Below, in pieces: positions 20,307 through 28,903 of a stretch of 64,000 nucleotides of DNA (its first letter is position 1; each line of letters begins with the position of its first letter). The position numbers and the translations under genes are program-made. Below the pieces are notes generated by a model that was not told the origin of the DNA, did no database searches, and saw only the letters and a program-made list of their open reading frames with translations. Source of the stretch: Bacteroidota bacterium (GTDB lineage: Bacteria; Bacteroidota; Ignavibacteria; UBA10030; UBA8401). The stretch is taken from assembly GCA_008933835.1 (NCBI GenBank), contig WBUG01000007.1, positions 17,517-81,516 of the forward strand. The letters are read 5' to 3'.

Positions 20307-21296
20307 ATGGACCTGACAACCACCTATCTCGGACTGAACCTCAAGAACCCCATCGTGCCGTCCGCGTCGCCGATGTCCAAGTCGGTCGGCAGCGTGCGGC
20401 TGATGGAGGACTACGGCGCCTCGGCCGTGGTGCTCTACTCCATCTTCGAGGAGCAGATCCGGCACGAGACGAAGGAACTGCACCACCATCTCACCCAGCA
20501 CGCGGACAGCTTCGCCGAGGCCACCTCGTACTTCCCGGAGGCGCATGAGTACCACAGCGGACCGGACGAGTACCTGGAGCACATCCGGAAGCTGAAGGAG
20601 TCCGTGAGCATCCCCGTCATCGGCAGCATCAACGGCGTGACCGACGGCGGCTGGGTCGAGTACGCGAAGCTCATCGAACAGGCGGGCGCGGACGCGCTCG
20701 AACTGAACGTCTACTACATCCCGACGGACACCGCGCTCTCCAGCGACGCCATCGAGCAGTCGTACTTCGACATCGTGAAGGACGTGCGGACCCAGGTGAA
20801 GATCCCCGTCGCCGTGAAGCTCTCCCCCTTCTTCACCTCCATCCCCAACGTGGCGAAGCGGCTCGACACGATGGGCGTGAACGGACTGGTGCTCTTCAAC
20901 CGCTTCTACCAGCCGGACATCAACCTCGACACGCTGCACGTCGAGCCCGGCGTGGTGCTCAGTTCGTCCGACGCGCTGCGCCTGCCGCTGCGCTGGATCG
21001 CCATCCTCCACAAGAAGGTGAAGGCGGACCTCGCCGCCACCACCGGCGTGCACACCGCCGAAGACGTGCTGAAGCTCACCATGGCCGGCGCCAACGTCAC
21101 CATGATGTGCTCGGCGCTGCTGCGGCACGGCGCGCGCAAGATCCGCGAGGTGCTCACCGGGGTCCAGCAGTGGATGGTGGAGCACGAATACTCGTCCCTG
21201 AACGACATGCGCGGCAGCATGAGCCATGCGTCGGTGGCGGACCCGTCGTCGTTCGAACGGGCCAATTACATGAAGGCACTTCAATCGTACATGTGA
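20307..21296 (+). CDS. Dihydroorotate dehydrogenase-like flavoprotein
   Basis: A 329-residue TIM-barrel protein of the DHOD-like family (MDLTTTYLGLNLKNPIVPSASPMS; ALELNVYYIPTD; IPVAVKLSPFFTS). The first half keeps the FMN-binding layout, but the family is distinct from pyrimidine-pathway PyrD. The proteins are frequently encoded next to PFOR in anaerobes, as here (66 bases downstream). The electron partner is unknown; a link with PFOR-derived ferredoxin is an inference from context only. The Rrf2 gene follows after 7 bases. Confidence 0.9.
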   Translation: MDLTTTYLGLNLKNPIVPSASPMSKSVGSVRLMEDYGASAVVLYSIFEEQIRHETKELHHHLTQHADSFAEATSYFPEAHEYHSGPDEYLEHIRKLKESVSIPVIGSINGVTDGGWVEYAKLIEQAGADALELNVYYIPTDTALSSDAIEQSYFDIVKDVRTQVKIPVAVKLSPFFTSIPNVAKRLDTMGVNGLVLFNRFYQPDINLDTLHVEPGVVLSSSDALRLPLRWIAILHKKVKADLAATTGVHTAEDVLKLTMAGANVTMMCSALLRHGARKIREVLTGVQQWMVEHEYSSLNDMRGSMSHASVADPSSFERANYMKALQSYM

Positions 21297-21303
21297 GGGC
21301 ATT

Positions 21304-21738
21304 ATGAGCGTCTTTTTCAGCAGGCAGTGCGAGTACGCGATCCAGTCGGTGATCTACCTCGCGCAGAAGAAACAGGGCGAGATGACCACCATCAAGGAGA
21401 TCTCCGGACATCTCGGCATCCCCTTCCACTTCCTCGGCAAGATCTTCCAGAAGCTGTCGCGCAAGGGGATCCTGCACTCGATGAAAGGGGTCTCCGGAGG
21501 GTTCTGGCTCGCCAAACCGGCGTCGGACATCGTCCTGATGGACATCATCGAGGCCATCGACGGCCACGAGATCGTCGATTCGTGCGTGCTCGGCTATCCG
21601 GAATGCAGCACCACCGAGCCGTGTCCGCTCCATAACGAGTGGAAGCTCTCCAAGGACCAGTTCTTCGGCGCCCTGATGAAGAAGAACGTCCTCGACATGT
21701 CGAAAGAGATCAAGAAAGGCGGGTACCTGGTCCCGTAA
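21304..21738 (+). CDS. Rrf2-family transcriptional regulator with three-Cys cluster motif
   Basis: A 144-residue winged-helix regulator. The HTH is near residues 29-52 and the wing near 54-72 (KGILHSMKGVSGGFWLAKP). Cysteines C94, C101 and C107 (DSC..YPEC....PCPLH) occupy the positions that hold an Fe-S cluster in IscR/NsrR-type members, so it probably senses iron-sulfur status, oxygen or NO. It is the last gene of the PFOR operon, suggesting feedback control of that operon and perhaps of the adjacent nitrite-reduction genes. A long hairpin begins 9 bases after its stop. Confidence 0.92.
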   Translation: MSVFFSRQCEYAIQSVIYLAQKKQGEMTTIKEISGHLGIPFHFLGKIFQKLSRKGILHSMKGVSGGFWLAKPASDIVLMDIIEAIDGHEIVDSCVLGYPECSTTEPCPLHNEWKLSKDQFFGALMKKNVLDMSKEIKKGGYLVP

Positions 21739-21747
21739 CACGGACCG

Positions 21748-21830
21748 GCGCGAACGATGACCGGTGGGTGATACCTCCTCCTCCTGTGTATCGTGACACT
21801 GGTTGTCGTTCGCGCACCCCGCTTTTTTTT
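21748..21830 (+). terminator. Long interrupted hairpin with CCTCCTCC loop and T8 tail
   Basis: GCGCGAACGA (21748-21757) pairs with TCGTTCGCGC (21806-21815). Inside, ACCGGTG pairs with CACTGGT (one G-U), then GATAC with GTATC, leaving a 13-base loop, CTCCTCCTCCTGT. Symmetric TG/TG mismatches separate the first two stems. ACCCCGC and eight T follow (21823-21830). It works as a terminator on its face. The C-rich apical loop is complementary to ribosome-binding sites, so it could also be a small regulatory RNA or 3-prime UTR-derived RNA. Confidence 0.7.
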
Positions 21831-21863
21831 CGCCCAACAATCAGACAAAATGCTCTTGAAGCC

Positions 21864-23057
21864 ATGTATTCAGACTCCGATGTTCTCGCCGCGGTGCCCG
21901 AAACGCTCCGCCCCTCCGTCAAAAAGATCCCCGCAGGAATGCGCCGCCGGAAGTACCGCGCGGACGCTTCGCTTCCGTTCCTCCGCCGTCAACTGGACCG
22001 GCTGAAGAACGACTCGCAGTACTTCCGCTCCGCCGTGCAGCTCGCCTTCGCGCTGCTGTGCATCTGGATCGGCGTCGAGTTCCACCTCTTCATGCGGTGG
22101 GGACTCTCCGCCGGAACCGAGCCGTACGTGCAGCGTCCGCCGGGGGTCGAAGGCTTCCTCCCGATCAGCGCGCTGATGGGTGCGCTCCATTGGTTCTATG
22201 GCGGCGCGCTCAACGCCGTCCATCCCGCCGGCACCGTCATCCTCATCGCCATCGTCGCGGTGAGCGTGCTGATGAAGAAGTCGTTCTGCAGCTGGCTCTG
22301 TCCCGTCGGCACGCTGAGCGAATCGCTCTGGCTCGCGGGACAACGGCTGTTCGGCCGTACGTTCATCGTCTGGCGGTGGCTGGACTATCCGCTCCGCTCC
22401 CTGAAGTACCTGCTGCTCCTCTTCTTCGTCTACGCCATCGGCGCCATGTCGCTGCAAGAGCTCGATATTTTCATCAAGAGTCCGTACAATAAAGTGGCAG
22501 ACATCAAGATGTACCTCTTCTTCGCCGATATCACCCCGTTCGCGCTCTGGACCATCCTGATCCTCATGATGCTCTCGGTGGTCATCAAGAACTTCTGGTG
22601 CCGGTACCTCTGTCCCTACGGCGCGCTCCTCGGCATCACCGGACTCTTCTCGCCGCTCCGCATCACCCGCACCAAGGCGTCGTGCATCGACTGCGAGCTC
22701 TGCACCAAGGTCTGTCCTTCCAACATCCTCGTTCACCGCATCGGTGAGCGGAACGGCGGAACGGCCGGTCAGGTGTGGAGCGACGAATGCACCAGCTGCC
22801 TGCGCTGCGTGGAGGAGTGTCCGGTGAAGGAGACCCTCGTGCTCCGCGCCCGGAAGGAGTCCGCCGCCGTCCCCTCCTGGATGATGGGGGCGCTCGTCGG
22901 CGGGGTCTTCATCGCCGTCACCGGCATGGGGATGCTCGCCGGCGCGTGGCACAACGCCGTCTCGAAGGAGGAGTACCTCTTCCGCTTCCAGCGGCTCGAT
23001 TCGCCGCTCTACCATCACGCACAAGGTTCGGTGCCGGCGTACGGGCCGAACGACTGA
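21864..23057 (+). CDS. NapH-like polytopic membrane ferredoxin
   Basis: A 397-residue membrane protein with about five transmembrane segments and two membrane-flanking CxxxCP motifs (FCSWLCPVGT, WCRYLCPYGA). Two cytoplasmic [4Fe-4S] motifs follow (CIDCELCTKVCP; CTSCLRCVEECP), then a final helix. This is the NapH/NosR-C-terminal/CcoG-like arrangement, which carries electrons between quinol or ferredoxin and periplasmic reductases. It heads a run with a porin, NrfH and NrfA, so it probably serves nitrite ammonification. The start ATG at 21864 is chosen because the frame upstream crosses the Rrf2 hairpin. Confidence 0.88.
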   Translation: MYSDSDVLAAVPETLRPSVKKIPAGMRRRKYRADASLPFLRRQLDRLKNDSQYFRSAVQLAFALLCIWIGVEFHLFMRWGLSAGTEPYVQRPPGVEGFLPISALMGALHWFYGGALNAVHPAGTVILIAIVAVSVLMKKSFCSWLCPVGTLSESLWLAGQRLFGRTFIVWRWLDYPLRSLKYLLLLFFVYAIGAMSLQELDIFIKSPYNKVADIKMYLFFADITPFALWTILILMMLSVVIKNFWCRYLCPYGALLGITGLFSPLRITRTKASCIDCELCTKVCPSNILVHRIGERNGGTAGQVWSDECTSCLRCVEECPVKETLVLRARKESAAVPSWMMGALVGGVFIAVTGMGMLAGAWHNAVSKEEYLFRFQRLDSPLYHHAQGSVPAYGPND

Positions 23058-23071
23058 CGAGGGACGCCATC

Positions 23072-24331
23072 ATGCACAAGACCATCATCACCGCATTGCT
23101 TCTCATCACCGCAGCCTCGGCGCAGGAATCGCCGGTCAAGGTCGGCGGAGAGTTCCGCGTCCGCAGCGAAGCGGACGGCCGCGACTTCCGGACCGGTACG
23201 GACATGAACCTCTACACCCTCTCCCGCCTCCGCCTCTCGCTGGAGGCGAAGCCGCTCACCGACGTCGCCGTCTACGTCCGGCTGCAGGATTCCCGCACGT
23301 TCGGCGAGGAGAAGGACGCCGCCGGGAACTTCAACACCGTGGCGAACACCCGCAATCTGGACCTGTTTGAAGCGTACGCCACCGTGGCGAACGTCGCCCT
23401 CGAAGGACTCTCCGTCCGTCTCGGCCGGCAGATGATGCAGTTCGGCAACGAACGGGTCATCGGCGCGCTGAACTGGAACAACATCGGCCGCGCGTTCGAC
23501 GGTCTCCGGCTGACGTACGTCCCCGCCGCCGGAACGGCGGTCGATCTCTTCGTCATGAACGGCGCGGAGACGAACACGCCGCCGTCCGGCATCACCCCCG
23601 CGTCGGTCTCCTCCAAGCGGGACGACGGACAGCTCATCGCCGGCGCCTTCTTCAGCCGAACGGTGAGCGAAACGTTCCTCTACGAAGCGTACGCGCTCTA
23701 CCAGAACATCACCAAGCGTCCCGTGCCGGGGAAGGATTCGCTCGACCGCTGGACCGGCGGCGCGCGGGTGAAGGGGAAGGAAGCGCCGTTCTTCTATGAC
23801 GCCGAAGCGGCGCTGCAGGCCGGCACCATGAACGGCACCGACCTGTTCGCGTACTCCGCCGCCCTGAGCGCCGGGTACGAGACGGGGAGCGGATGGATGT
23901 CGTCCGTCTCGCTCCACCTCGACCTCCTCTCCGGCACGTCGCCGTCAGCGTCGGACCTCGGCACGTTCGAGCCGCCGTTCTCCACCGGACACAAGTTCTA
24001 CGGTTTCATGGACTACTTCACCAACTTCCAGACACAGACCTGGGGCCGCGGCATCCTCGACGGATACCTCCGCACGGTCCACCGCCCCTCCGCGTCGCTC
24101 ACCGTCACGCCGACGCTCCATTATTTTTCGCTGATGGAGGAACGCTCGCTGCTGGTGCCGGACCGGAGCCTCGGTGCGGAGTTGGACGTGGTGGTGCAGT
24201 ACCGGTACAATCCCTCCCTCGTGCTCGAAGGGGGCGTCTGCGGGTTCCTTCCGGACGGACTGATGCGGACGCAGTACGCCGCGAACGACCTCTCGACATG
24301 GATGTATCTGATGGCGACGGTCACCTTCTGA
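23072..24331 (+). CDS. Outer-membrane porin, alginate-export-like beta barrel
   Basis: A 419-residue protein with a short signal peptide (MHKTIITALLLITAASAQ) and then alternating amphipathic strands through to the C-terminal aromatic residue (MYLMATVTF). Its pattern (VGGEFRVRSEADGRDF, VRLGRQMMQFGNERVIG) matches the alginate_exp porin-like group, which is often simply an anion porin. Its position 14 bases after the NapH-like gene and before nrfHA suggests it lets nitrite or nitrate into the periplasm. The substrate is inferred from context only. Confidence 0.8.
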   Translation: MHKTIITALLLITAASAQESPVKVGGEFRVRSEADGRDFRTGTDMNLYTLSRLRLSLEAKPLTDVAVYVRLQDSRTFGEEKDAAGNFNTVANTRNLDLFEAYATVANVALEGLSVRLGRQMMQFGNERVIGALNWNNIGRAFDGLRLTYVPAAGTAVDLFVMNGAETNTPPSGITPASVSSKRDDGQLIAGAFFSRTVSETFLYEAYALYQNITKRPVPGKDSLDRWTGGARVKGKEAPFFYDAEAALQAGTMNGTDLFAYSAALSAGYETGSGWMSSVSLHLDLLSGTSPSASDLGTFEPPFSTGHKFYGFMDYFTNFQTQTWGRGILDGYLRTVHRPSASLTVTPTLHYFSLMEERSLLVPDRSLGAELDVVVQYRYNPSLVLEGGVCGFLPDGLMRTQYAANDLSTWMYLMATVTF

Positions 24332-24424
24332 CCGCGCCATGTCACTCATCGTCGGTGGATTCAACGCCGGATTTTCGCCATCCTGCGAAACCGTTCTGAA
24401 CCACTGCCGCACCGGAGCACGACC

Positions 24425-25024
24425 ATGAACACGCTCGTCCGCATCGCCGCATCGCTCATCGCCTCCGTCATGCCCCCGCCGGAGTGGCGGGTGCCGGTGC
24501 TCATCATCACCGCCGTCCTCACCGGCGCCGGCGCGCTCACGCTCTACGTCGGCAACGCCACGTCGTACCTCTCCGACGATCCGAAGGCGTGCATGAACTG
24601 CCACGTGATGGCGCCGCAGTACGCCACCTGGGAGCGGAGCAGCCACGCCCGCGTCGCCGTGTGCAACGACTGTCACGTTCCGCAGGACAACGCGTTCAGC
24701 AAGTACCTTTTCAAGGCGATGGACGGAACGCGTCATTCGTTCATGTTCACCTTCCGGCTCGAGCCGCAGGTCATTCACATCAAGGAGATGGGACAGTCCG
24801 CCGTGCAGCAGAACTGCATCCGCTGCCATTCGTCCCTCACGCAGGACGTGGCCGAGAAGGCGATGACGGTGGACCTGCGGAACCACGGCGCCGGCAAGCT
24901 CTGCTGGGAATGCCACCGCGAGACCCCCCACGGCCGCGTGAACAGTCTCTCGTCCGTCCCGTACGCCCGCGTCCCCATCCCGTCCAGCATCACCCCGTCA
25001 TGGATGAACGCCGGCGGACGCTGA
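24425..25024 (+). CDS. nrfH: Cytochrome c nitrite reductase small subunit NrfH (tetraheme quinol dehydrogenase)
   Basis: A 199-residue NapC/NirT-family protein with one N-terminal membrane anchor (about 22-42). Four heme motifs follow: CMNCH (56-60, with the Met that ligates heme 1 in NrfH, MAPQ), CNDCH (80-84), CIRCH (131-135) and CWECH (160-164). It oxidises menaquinol at the outer face of the inner membrane and passes electrons to NrfA. It is 51 bases upstream of nrfA, the standard order. All heme motifs are intact. Confidence 0.96.
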   Translation: MNTLVRIAASLIASVMPPPEWRVPVLIITAVLTGAGALTLYVGNATSYLSDDPKACMNCHVMAPQYATWERSSHARVAVCNDCHVPQDNAFSKYLFKAMDGTRHSFMFTFRLEPQVIHIKEMGQSAVQQNCIRCHSSLTQDVAEKAMTVDLRNHGAGKLCWECHRETPHGRVNSLSSVPYARVPIPSSITPSWMNAGGR

Positions 25025-25075
25025 ACGGTCCGCCCATTGTGAACGTCAACCCACCATTCTATTGCGAGGTCCCTC

Positions 25076-26548
25076 ATGAAGATCACCGAACTCATCGAAC
25101 AGAAACCGTGGCTCGGCTGGCTCCTCTTCGGCTCCACCGCCGTGGCCGTCTTCCTCGTCGGCTGGCTCGCCGCCTCCATCATGGAACGCCGCACCGAAGC
25201 CGCGCTCCAGTACCAGCTGGTGAAACCGATCGCGGACTGGGAACCGCGCAACGAGGTGTGGGGGGCCAACTTTCCCCGCGAGTACGAGACGTATAAAAGC
25301 ACGGTGGACACCTCCTACCTCAGCAAGTACGGCGGCAACGCGAAGCGCGACCTGCTGGAGGAGGACCCACTCAACGTCGTGCTCTGGGCCGGCTACGCCT
25401 TCTCGCGCGACTACAACCAGGCGCGCGGCCACTACTATGCCATCAAGGACATCCGCAACACGCTGCGCACCGCGGTGAACCAGCCCGCCACCTGCTGGAG
25501 CTGCAAGAGCCCCGATGTGCCGCGCCTGATGGAGAAGATGGGACCGGCGAACTTCTACAAGGGCTCGTGGGATTCGCTCGGGCACGAAGTGGTGAACAAC
25601 ATCGGATGTCAGGACTGCCACGACCCAAAGACGATGAACCTCCGCATCACCCGTCCCGCCCTCGCCGAAGCGTGGCAGCGGCAGGGAAAGGACATCAACC
25701 AGGCGACACGGCAGGAGATGCGCTCGCTCGTCTGCGCGCAGTGTCACGTGGAGTACTACTTCAAGGGGAAGACCGAGAAGTACCTCACCTTCCCGTGGGA
25801 CAAGGGCTTCTCGGCGGACCAGATGGAGGCGTACTACGACGAGGTCGGCCACGTCGATTTCGTCCACACGCTCTCCAAGACGCCCGTCCTGAAGGCGCAG
25901 CATCCCGACTTCGAACTGTACAAGACCGGCATCCATGCCGAGCGGGGGGTCGCCTGCGCGGACTGCCACATGCCGTACAAGAACGAGGGGGGAGTGAAGT
26001 TCACGAACCACAAGATCGCCTCGCCGCTGGAGAACATCGCACAGTCGTGCGCCGTGTGCCACCGCGAGAGCGAGCAGACCCTCATCAAGAACGTGAACGA
26101 CCGGCAGGACAAGGTGAACGAACTGAAGCAGCTGGCGGAGAAGGCGCTCGTCGCCGCGCACATCGAAGCGGCGGCGGCCTACAAGGCCGGGGCCGATTCC
26201 TCCGAGCTCGTACCGGCGCTGAAGCTCATCCGTCACGCACAGTGGCGGTGGGACTGGGTGAGCGCGGCGAACGGCGTCGGGTTCCACTCGCCGCTCGAAG
26301 CGGCCCGCGTGCTCGGCACCTCCATCCAGAAGGCGGAAGAGGCGCGGCGGTTCATCACGCAGGTGCTCATCAAGCATGGCGCATCACCCGTGGTGACGAT
26401 GCCGGACCTCACCACCAAGGAGAAGGCGCAGGCCTTCATCGGTCTCGACATGAAGAAGCTCAACGCGGAGAAGGAGCAGTGGAAGAAGACGGTGCTGCCG
26501 GTCTGGGACGTGAAGGCGAAGGAACGGCAGGGAGAGCTGAGCTACTGA
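25076..26548 (+). CDS. nrfA: Ammonia-forming cytochrome c nitrite reductase NrfA (pentaheme)
   Basis: A 490-residue periplasmic enzyme with an uncleaved-looking N-terminal anchor (13-35). The active-site heme has the diagnostic CXXCK motif CWSCK (140-144). Four bis-His hemes follow: CQDCH (178-182), CAQCH (220-224), CADCH (294-298) and CAVCH (325-329). The catalytic region includes VEYYFKGKTEKYLTFPW with the Tyr and Lys expected near the Ca site. It performs the six-electron reduction of nitrite to ammonium and can also reduce NO and hydroxylamine. It receives electrons from NrfH. Heme attachment needs the Ccm machinery (ccmF at 12671). Confidence 0.97.
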   Translation: MKITELIEQKPWLGWLLFGSTAVAVFLVGWLAASIMERRTEAALQYQLVKPIADWEPRNEVWGANFPREYETYKSTVDTSYLSKYGGNAKRDLLEEDPLNVVLWAGYAFSRDYNQARGHYYAIKDIRNTLRTAVNQPATCWSCKSPDVPRLMEKMGPANFYKGSWDSLGHEVVNNIGCQDCHDPKTMNLRITRPALAEAWQRQGKDINQATRQEMRSLVCAQCHVEYYFKGKTEKYLTFPWDKGFSADQMEAYYDEVGHVDFVHTLSKTPVLKAQHPDFELYKTGIHAERGVACADCHMPYKNEGGVKFTNHKIASPLENIAQSCAVCHRESEQTLIKNVNDRQDKVNELKQLAEKALVAAHIEAAAAYKAGADSSELVPALKLIRHAQWRWDWVSAANGVGFHSPLEAARVLGTSIQKAEEARRFITQVLIKHGASPVVTMPDLTTKEKAQAFIGLDMKKLNAEKEQWKKTVLPVWDVKAKERQGELSY

Positions 26549-26569
26549 AAAAGACGGAGATAAATTTTC

Positions 26570-26591
26570 AAATTTGTACATCTACAAATTT
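26570..26591. promoter_or_regulatory. AT-rich palindrome between nrfA and the hemerythrin gene
   Basis: AAATTTGTA / TACAAATTT is a perfect 9-bp inverted repeat around CATC, within a strongly AT-rich stretch (26561-26602) that stands out from the GC-rich surroundings. It is 21 bases after the nrfA stop and 12 bases before the likely hemerythrin start. It could be an operator or part of a promoter; there is no terminator-like T run after a GC stem. Confidence 0.5.
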
Positions 26592-26603
26592 ATAAATTTT
26601 TTG

Positions 26604-27107
26604 GTGAACGACGAGATCGCCGCATATCTGTCCGAAGACCACGACCGGCTCGACGCCCTGCTGCGCCGCTGCGTACTCCCTTCCGGCGGCATCGACGCGG
26701 ACGTGTACCATGCGTTCCGGCAGGGCCTCCTCCGGCACATCGGCATCGAAGAGCGCATCCTCATCCCCGCGCTCCGCACACCGGCCGGAGGAACGCTGCA
26801 GGAGACCATCGAGCGCATCCGTCTCGACCATTCCGCCATCGCCGCATTGCTGGTTCCCGTACCGAGCGCCGGCATCATCGCCGCGCTGACGGCCATCCTG
26901 ACCGGACACAACGACCTCGAAGAGCGGGACGGCGGATTCTACGAACGCGCCGACGCGTACGACGCGGAGGCGGCAACGGGAATGATGGACCGCATCCGTT
27001 CCGCTCCGGAGGTGCGCGCGCTCCCCAACAATCCCGATCCCGCCGTGCTCGCCGCCACCCGGCGCGCGCTGGAGCGGGCGGGGTACGACGCCGCGCAGTA
27101 TTTCTGA
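26604..27107 (+). CDS. Hemerythrin-like (HHE) domain protein
   Basis: A 167-residue four-helix protein. The diiron ligands can be placed at H13 (EDHDRLD), H45 with E49 (RHIGIEER), H76 (RLDHSAI) and H102 with E106 (TGHNDLEER). This is the DUF/HHE type of cytoplasmic hemerythrin, members of which bind O2 or NO or help repair Fe-S clusters after NO stress. Start: GTG at 26604 is preferred over TTG codons within the AT-rich palindrome upstream. Being between nrfA and dps it probably belongs to a nitrosative/oxidative stress set. No typical AGGAG precedes the start. Confidence 0.8.
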   Translation: MNDEIAAYLSEDHDRLDALLRRCVLPSGGIDADVYHAFRQGLLRHIGIEERILIPALRTPAGGTLQETIERIRLDHSAIAALLVPVPSAGIIAALTAILTGHNDLEERDGGFYERADAYDAEAATGMMDRIRSAPEVRALPNNPDPAVLAATRRALERAGYDAAQYF

Positions 27108-27143
27108 GCCGGCCATGTCCGCCGCCCCGTTCCCTTTTCCATG

Positions 27144-27173
27144 TTGATACTGGAGGAAAACAGCGATAGATTA
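27144..27173 (+). promoter_or_regulatory. Promoter of dps (TTG-N20-TAGATTA)
   Basis: TTG at 27144-27146, 20 bases, TAGATTA at 27167-27173; 42 bases before the ATG at 27216. Spacing fits the local promoter consensus, with the last base of the -7 box differing. Confidence 0.5.
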
Positions 27174-27215
27174 CGGACGCACGCATTTCTCATGCCCAAC
27201 CGACGGAGCACTTCC

Positions 27216-27692
27216 ATGAAGAACCTCAATGCCATCGGTCTTGACAAGACCAAATCCAAAAATCTGGCGGAAAAACTGAACGAACTGCTGGCGAACTATT
27301 CCATCTTCTACCAGAACACGCGCGGCTACCACTGGAACATCAAAGGGGAGAAATTCTTCGAACTGCACGTGAAGTTCGAAGAACTGTACGACGACCTCGT
27401 GGTGAAGATCGACGAGGTGGCGGAACGCATCCTCACCCTCGGCCACGCACCGAACCACCGGTACTCGGACTACCGGAAGATGTCGCAGATCGCCGAGAGC
27501 ACCGAGGTGTCGGACGGCGTGCATGCGGTGGCCGATATCCTGAACTCCTTCCGCATCATCATCACGCTGCAACGAGAACTGATGTCGTTGGCCGACGACG
27601 CCGGCGACGAGGGGACCAGCGCCCTGATGAGCGATTACGTACGGGCGCAGGAGAAGCTCGTCTGGATGTACTCGGCGTTCATGGGACGGTGA
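27216..27692 (+). CDS. dps: Dps family DNA-binding ferritin-like protein
   Basis: A 158-residue Dps. The inter-subunit ferroxidase site is visible: H39 (RGYHWNIKG), H51 (FELHVKFEELYDD), D66 and E70 (KIDEVAERI). The length is typical. It assembles into a 12-mer that oxidises iron with peroxide and shields DNA. The short N-terminal tail has several lysines (DKTKSK), as in DNA-binding members. The start at 27216 leaves a promoter upstream; an earlier ATG would overlap that promoter. Confidence 0.92.
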   Translation: MKNLNAIGLDKTKSKNLAEKLNELLANYSIFYQNTRGYHWNIKGEKFFELHVKFEELYDDLVVKIDEVAERILTLGHAPNHRYSDYRKMSQIAESTEVSDGVHAVADILNSFRIIITLQRELMSLADDAGDEGTSALMSDYVRAQEKLVWMYSAFMGR

Positions 27693-27699
27693 CCGGACC

Positions 27700-28797
27700 G
27701 TGACCGCCTCGTTCGACCTCTGGACCGTCCTGTTCCTCTGTTTCGCCTTCCTCGGTGCCGCGGTCTCGGCGCTGCTCTGGGCGCAGGACGGTCCGCGCCA
27801 CCGACGGTGGCCGGTCATCGCCATGCTCGTGCTCTTCTCCGTCACCATCACCGACTACGCGCTGTTCTGGTCACGGACGCGCAACGTGTTCCCGTACCTC
27901 GCCCCTGTCACCCCGGTGTTCTACTATCTCTACGGACCACTGCTGCTGCGTTACATCGGCTCGCTCGCGCACGACCGGCGGAGCATCTCATGGCTCCACT
28001 TCCTCCCGGCCGCCGCGGCGCTCTCGCTCAGCATCCCGGCGGCGGCGACCGTTGCGGCGGCCGGCCGGCTGACCGCGTCCCCCCTTCCGCTCCTCACATC
28101 GGTCATCGAATGGGGCGCCATACCGCATCTCGTGCTCTATTCTGTGCTCATCGCACGGACCGTGCAGGCCTTTCGGGAGCATCCCCGTCTGTACCACTGG
28201 AGCCTCGCCGTGGCCCTCTTCCTCGTCGTCTTCACCGTCGCGTACGCGTCGTACTACATGCTCGTCGCGACGGGACTGCTCACGCCGGGATGGGACTATG
28301 CCGTCTCGGCCGCGATGTGCCTGTTCATCAGCGGTATCGCGTACGCCGGTTTCGTCATGCCGCAACTGCTCAACGACGAGCCGCCGCTCCGTCCTGTCCG
28401 TTCGAAGTACGGACATTCACCCGTCACGGAGCGGACCGCCCGCGAGATCGCGGAGCGCATCGGGAAGGCCGCGCGGGAACACGCGGTATGGAAGCGGCCG
28501 CACTTCGGCCTGGAGGACCTCGCCCTCCTCGTCGGACTGCCGAGGCATTACGTATCGCAGGTGCTCAATGAACACATGGGGATGAACTTCTACGAGTTCA
28601 TGAACGGCATCCGCATCGCCGAAGCAAAACGAATGCTCGAGGACCCCGCGCACCGCGACACACCGGTCATCGACATCGCCTTCAGCGCCGGCTTCAACAA
28701 CAAGGTCTCCTTCTACGCCTCCTTCCGTAACGCCGCCGGCATGACTCCGGCCGAATATAAACGGCGCGCGCTCGGCGGCGTCCCTGCCTCCTCCTGA
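27700..28797 (+). CDS. Membrane-bound AraC-family transcriptional regulator
   Basis: A 365-residue protein with seven predicted transmembrane helices (1-220) of the kind found in many Bacteroidota AraC regulators. A cytoplasmic AraC HTH pair spans about 255-358 (LEDLALLVGLPRHYVSQVLNEHMGMNFYEF; DTPVIDIAFSAGFNNKVSFYASFRNAAGMTPAEYKR). It starts with GTG 7 bases after the dps stop. A ligand may be sensed within the membrane or outside; its targets are unknown. A similar regulator lies at 53210. Confidence 0.9.
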   Translation: MTASFDLWTVLFLCFAFLGAAVSALLWAQDGPRHRRWPVIAMLVLFSVTITDYALFWSRTRNVFPYLAPVTPVFYYLYGPLLLRYIGSLAHDRRSISWLHFLPAAAALSLSIPAAATVAAAGRLTASPLPLLTSVIEWGAIPHLVLYSVLIARTVQAFREHPRLYHWSLAVALFLVVFTVAYASYYMLVATGLLTPGWDYAVSAAMCLFISGIAYAGFVMPQLLNDEPPLRPVRSKYGHSPVTERTAREIAERIGKAAREHAVWKRPHFGLEDLALLVGLPRHYVSQVLNEHMGMNFYEFMNGIRIAEAKRMLEDPAHRDTPVIDIAFSAGFNNKVSFYASFRNAAGMTPAEYKRRALGGVPASS

Positions 28798-28856
28798 GCC
28801 GTCGGTCCCGGCGGTTAATCTGTATCGGAACGTACTCCGTACGCTTCTCCGCTGCG

Positions 28857-28864
28857 TATCTTTG
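28857..28864 (+). promoter_or_regulatory. Possible -7 box TATCTTTG
   Basis: TATCTTTG is an exact TAnnTTTG match 40 bases before the ATG of the FG-GAP gene. No TTG lies at the proper upstream distance, so this is only a half-site. Confidence 0.35.
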
Positions 28865-28903
28865 ACGGTCGTTTGTTTTCAACCACCATCAAAGGAGCGG
28901 ACC

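Noticed and set aside
26574..26603. TTG start giving the hemerythrin protein a MYIYKFINFL extension
   Set aside because: The extension is translated AT-rich palindrome; hemerythrin homology begins at the GTG at 26604.
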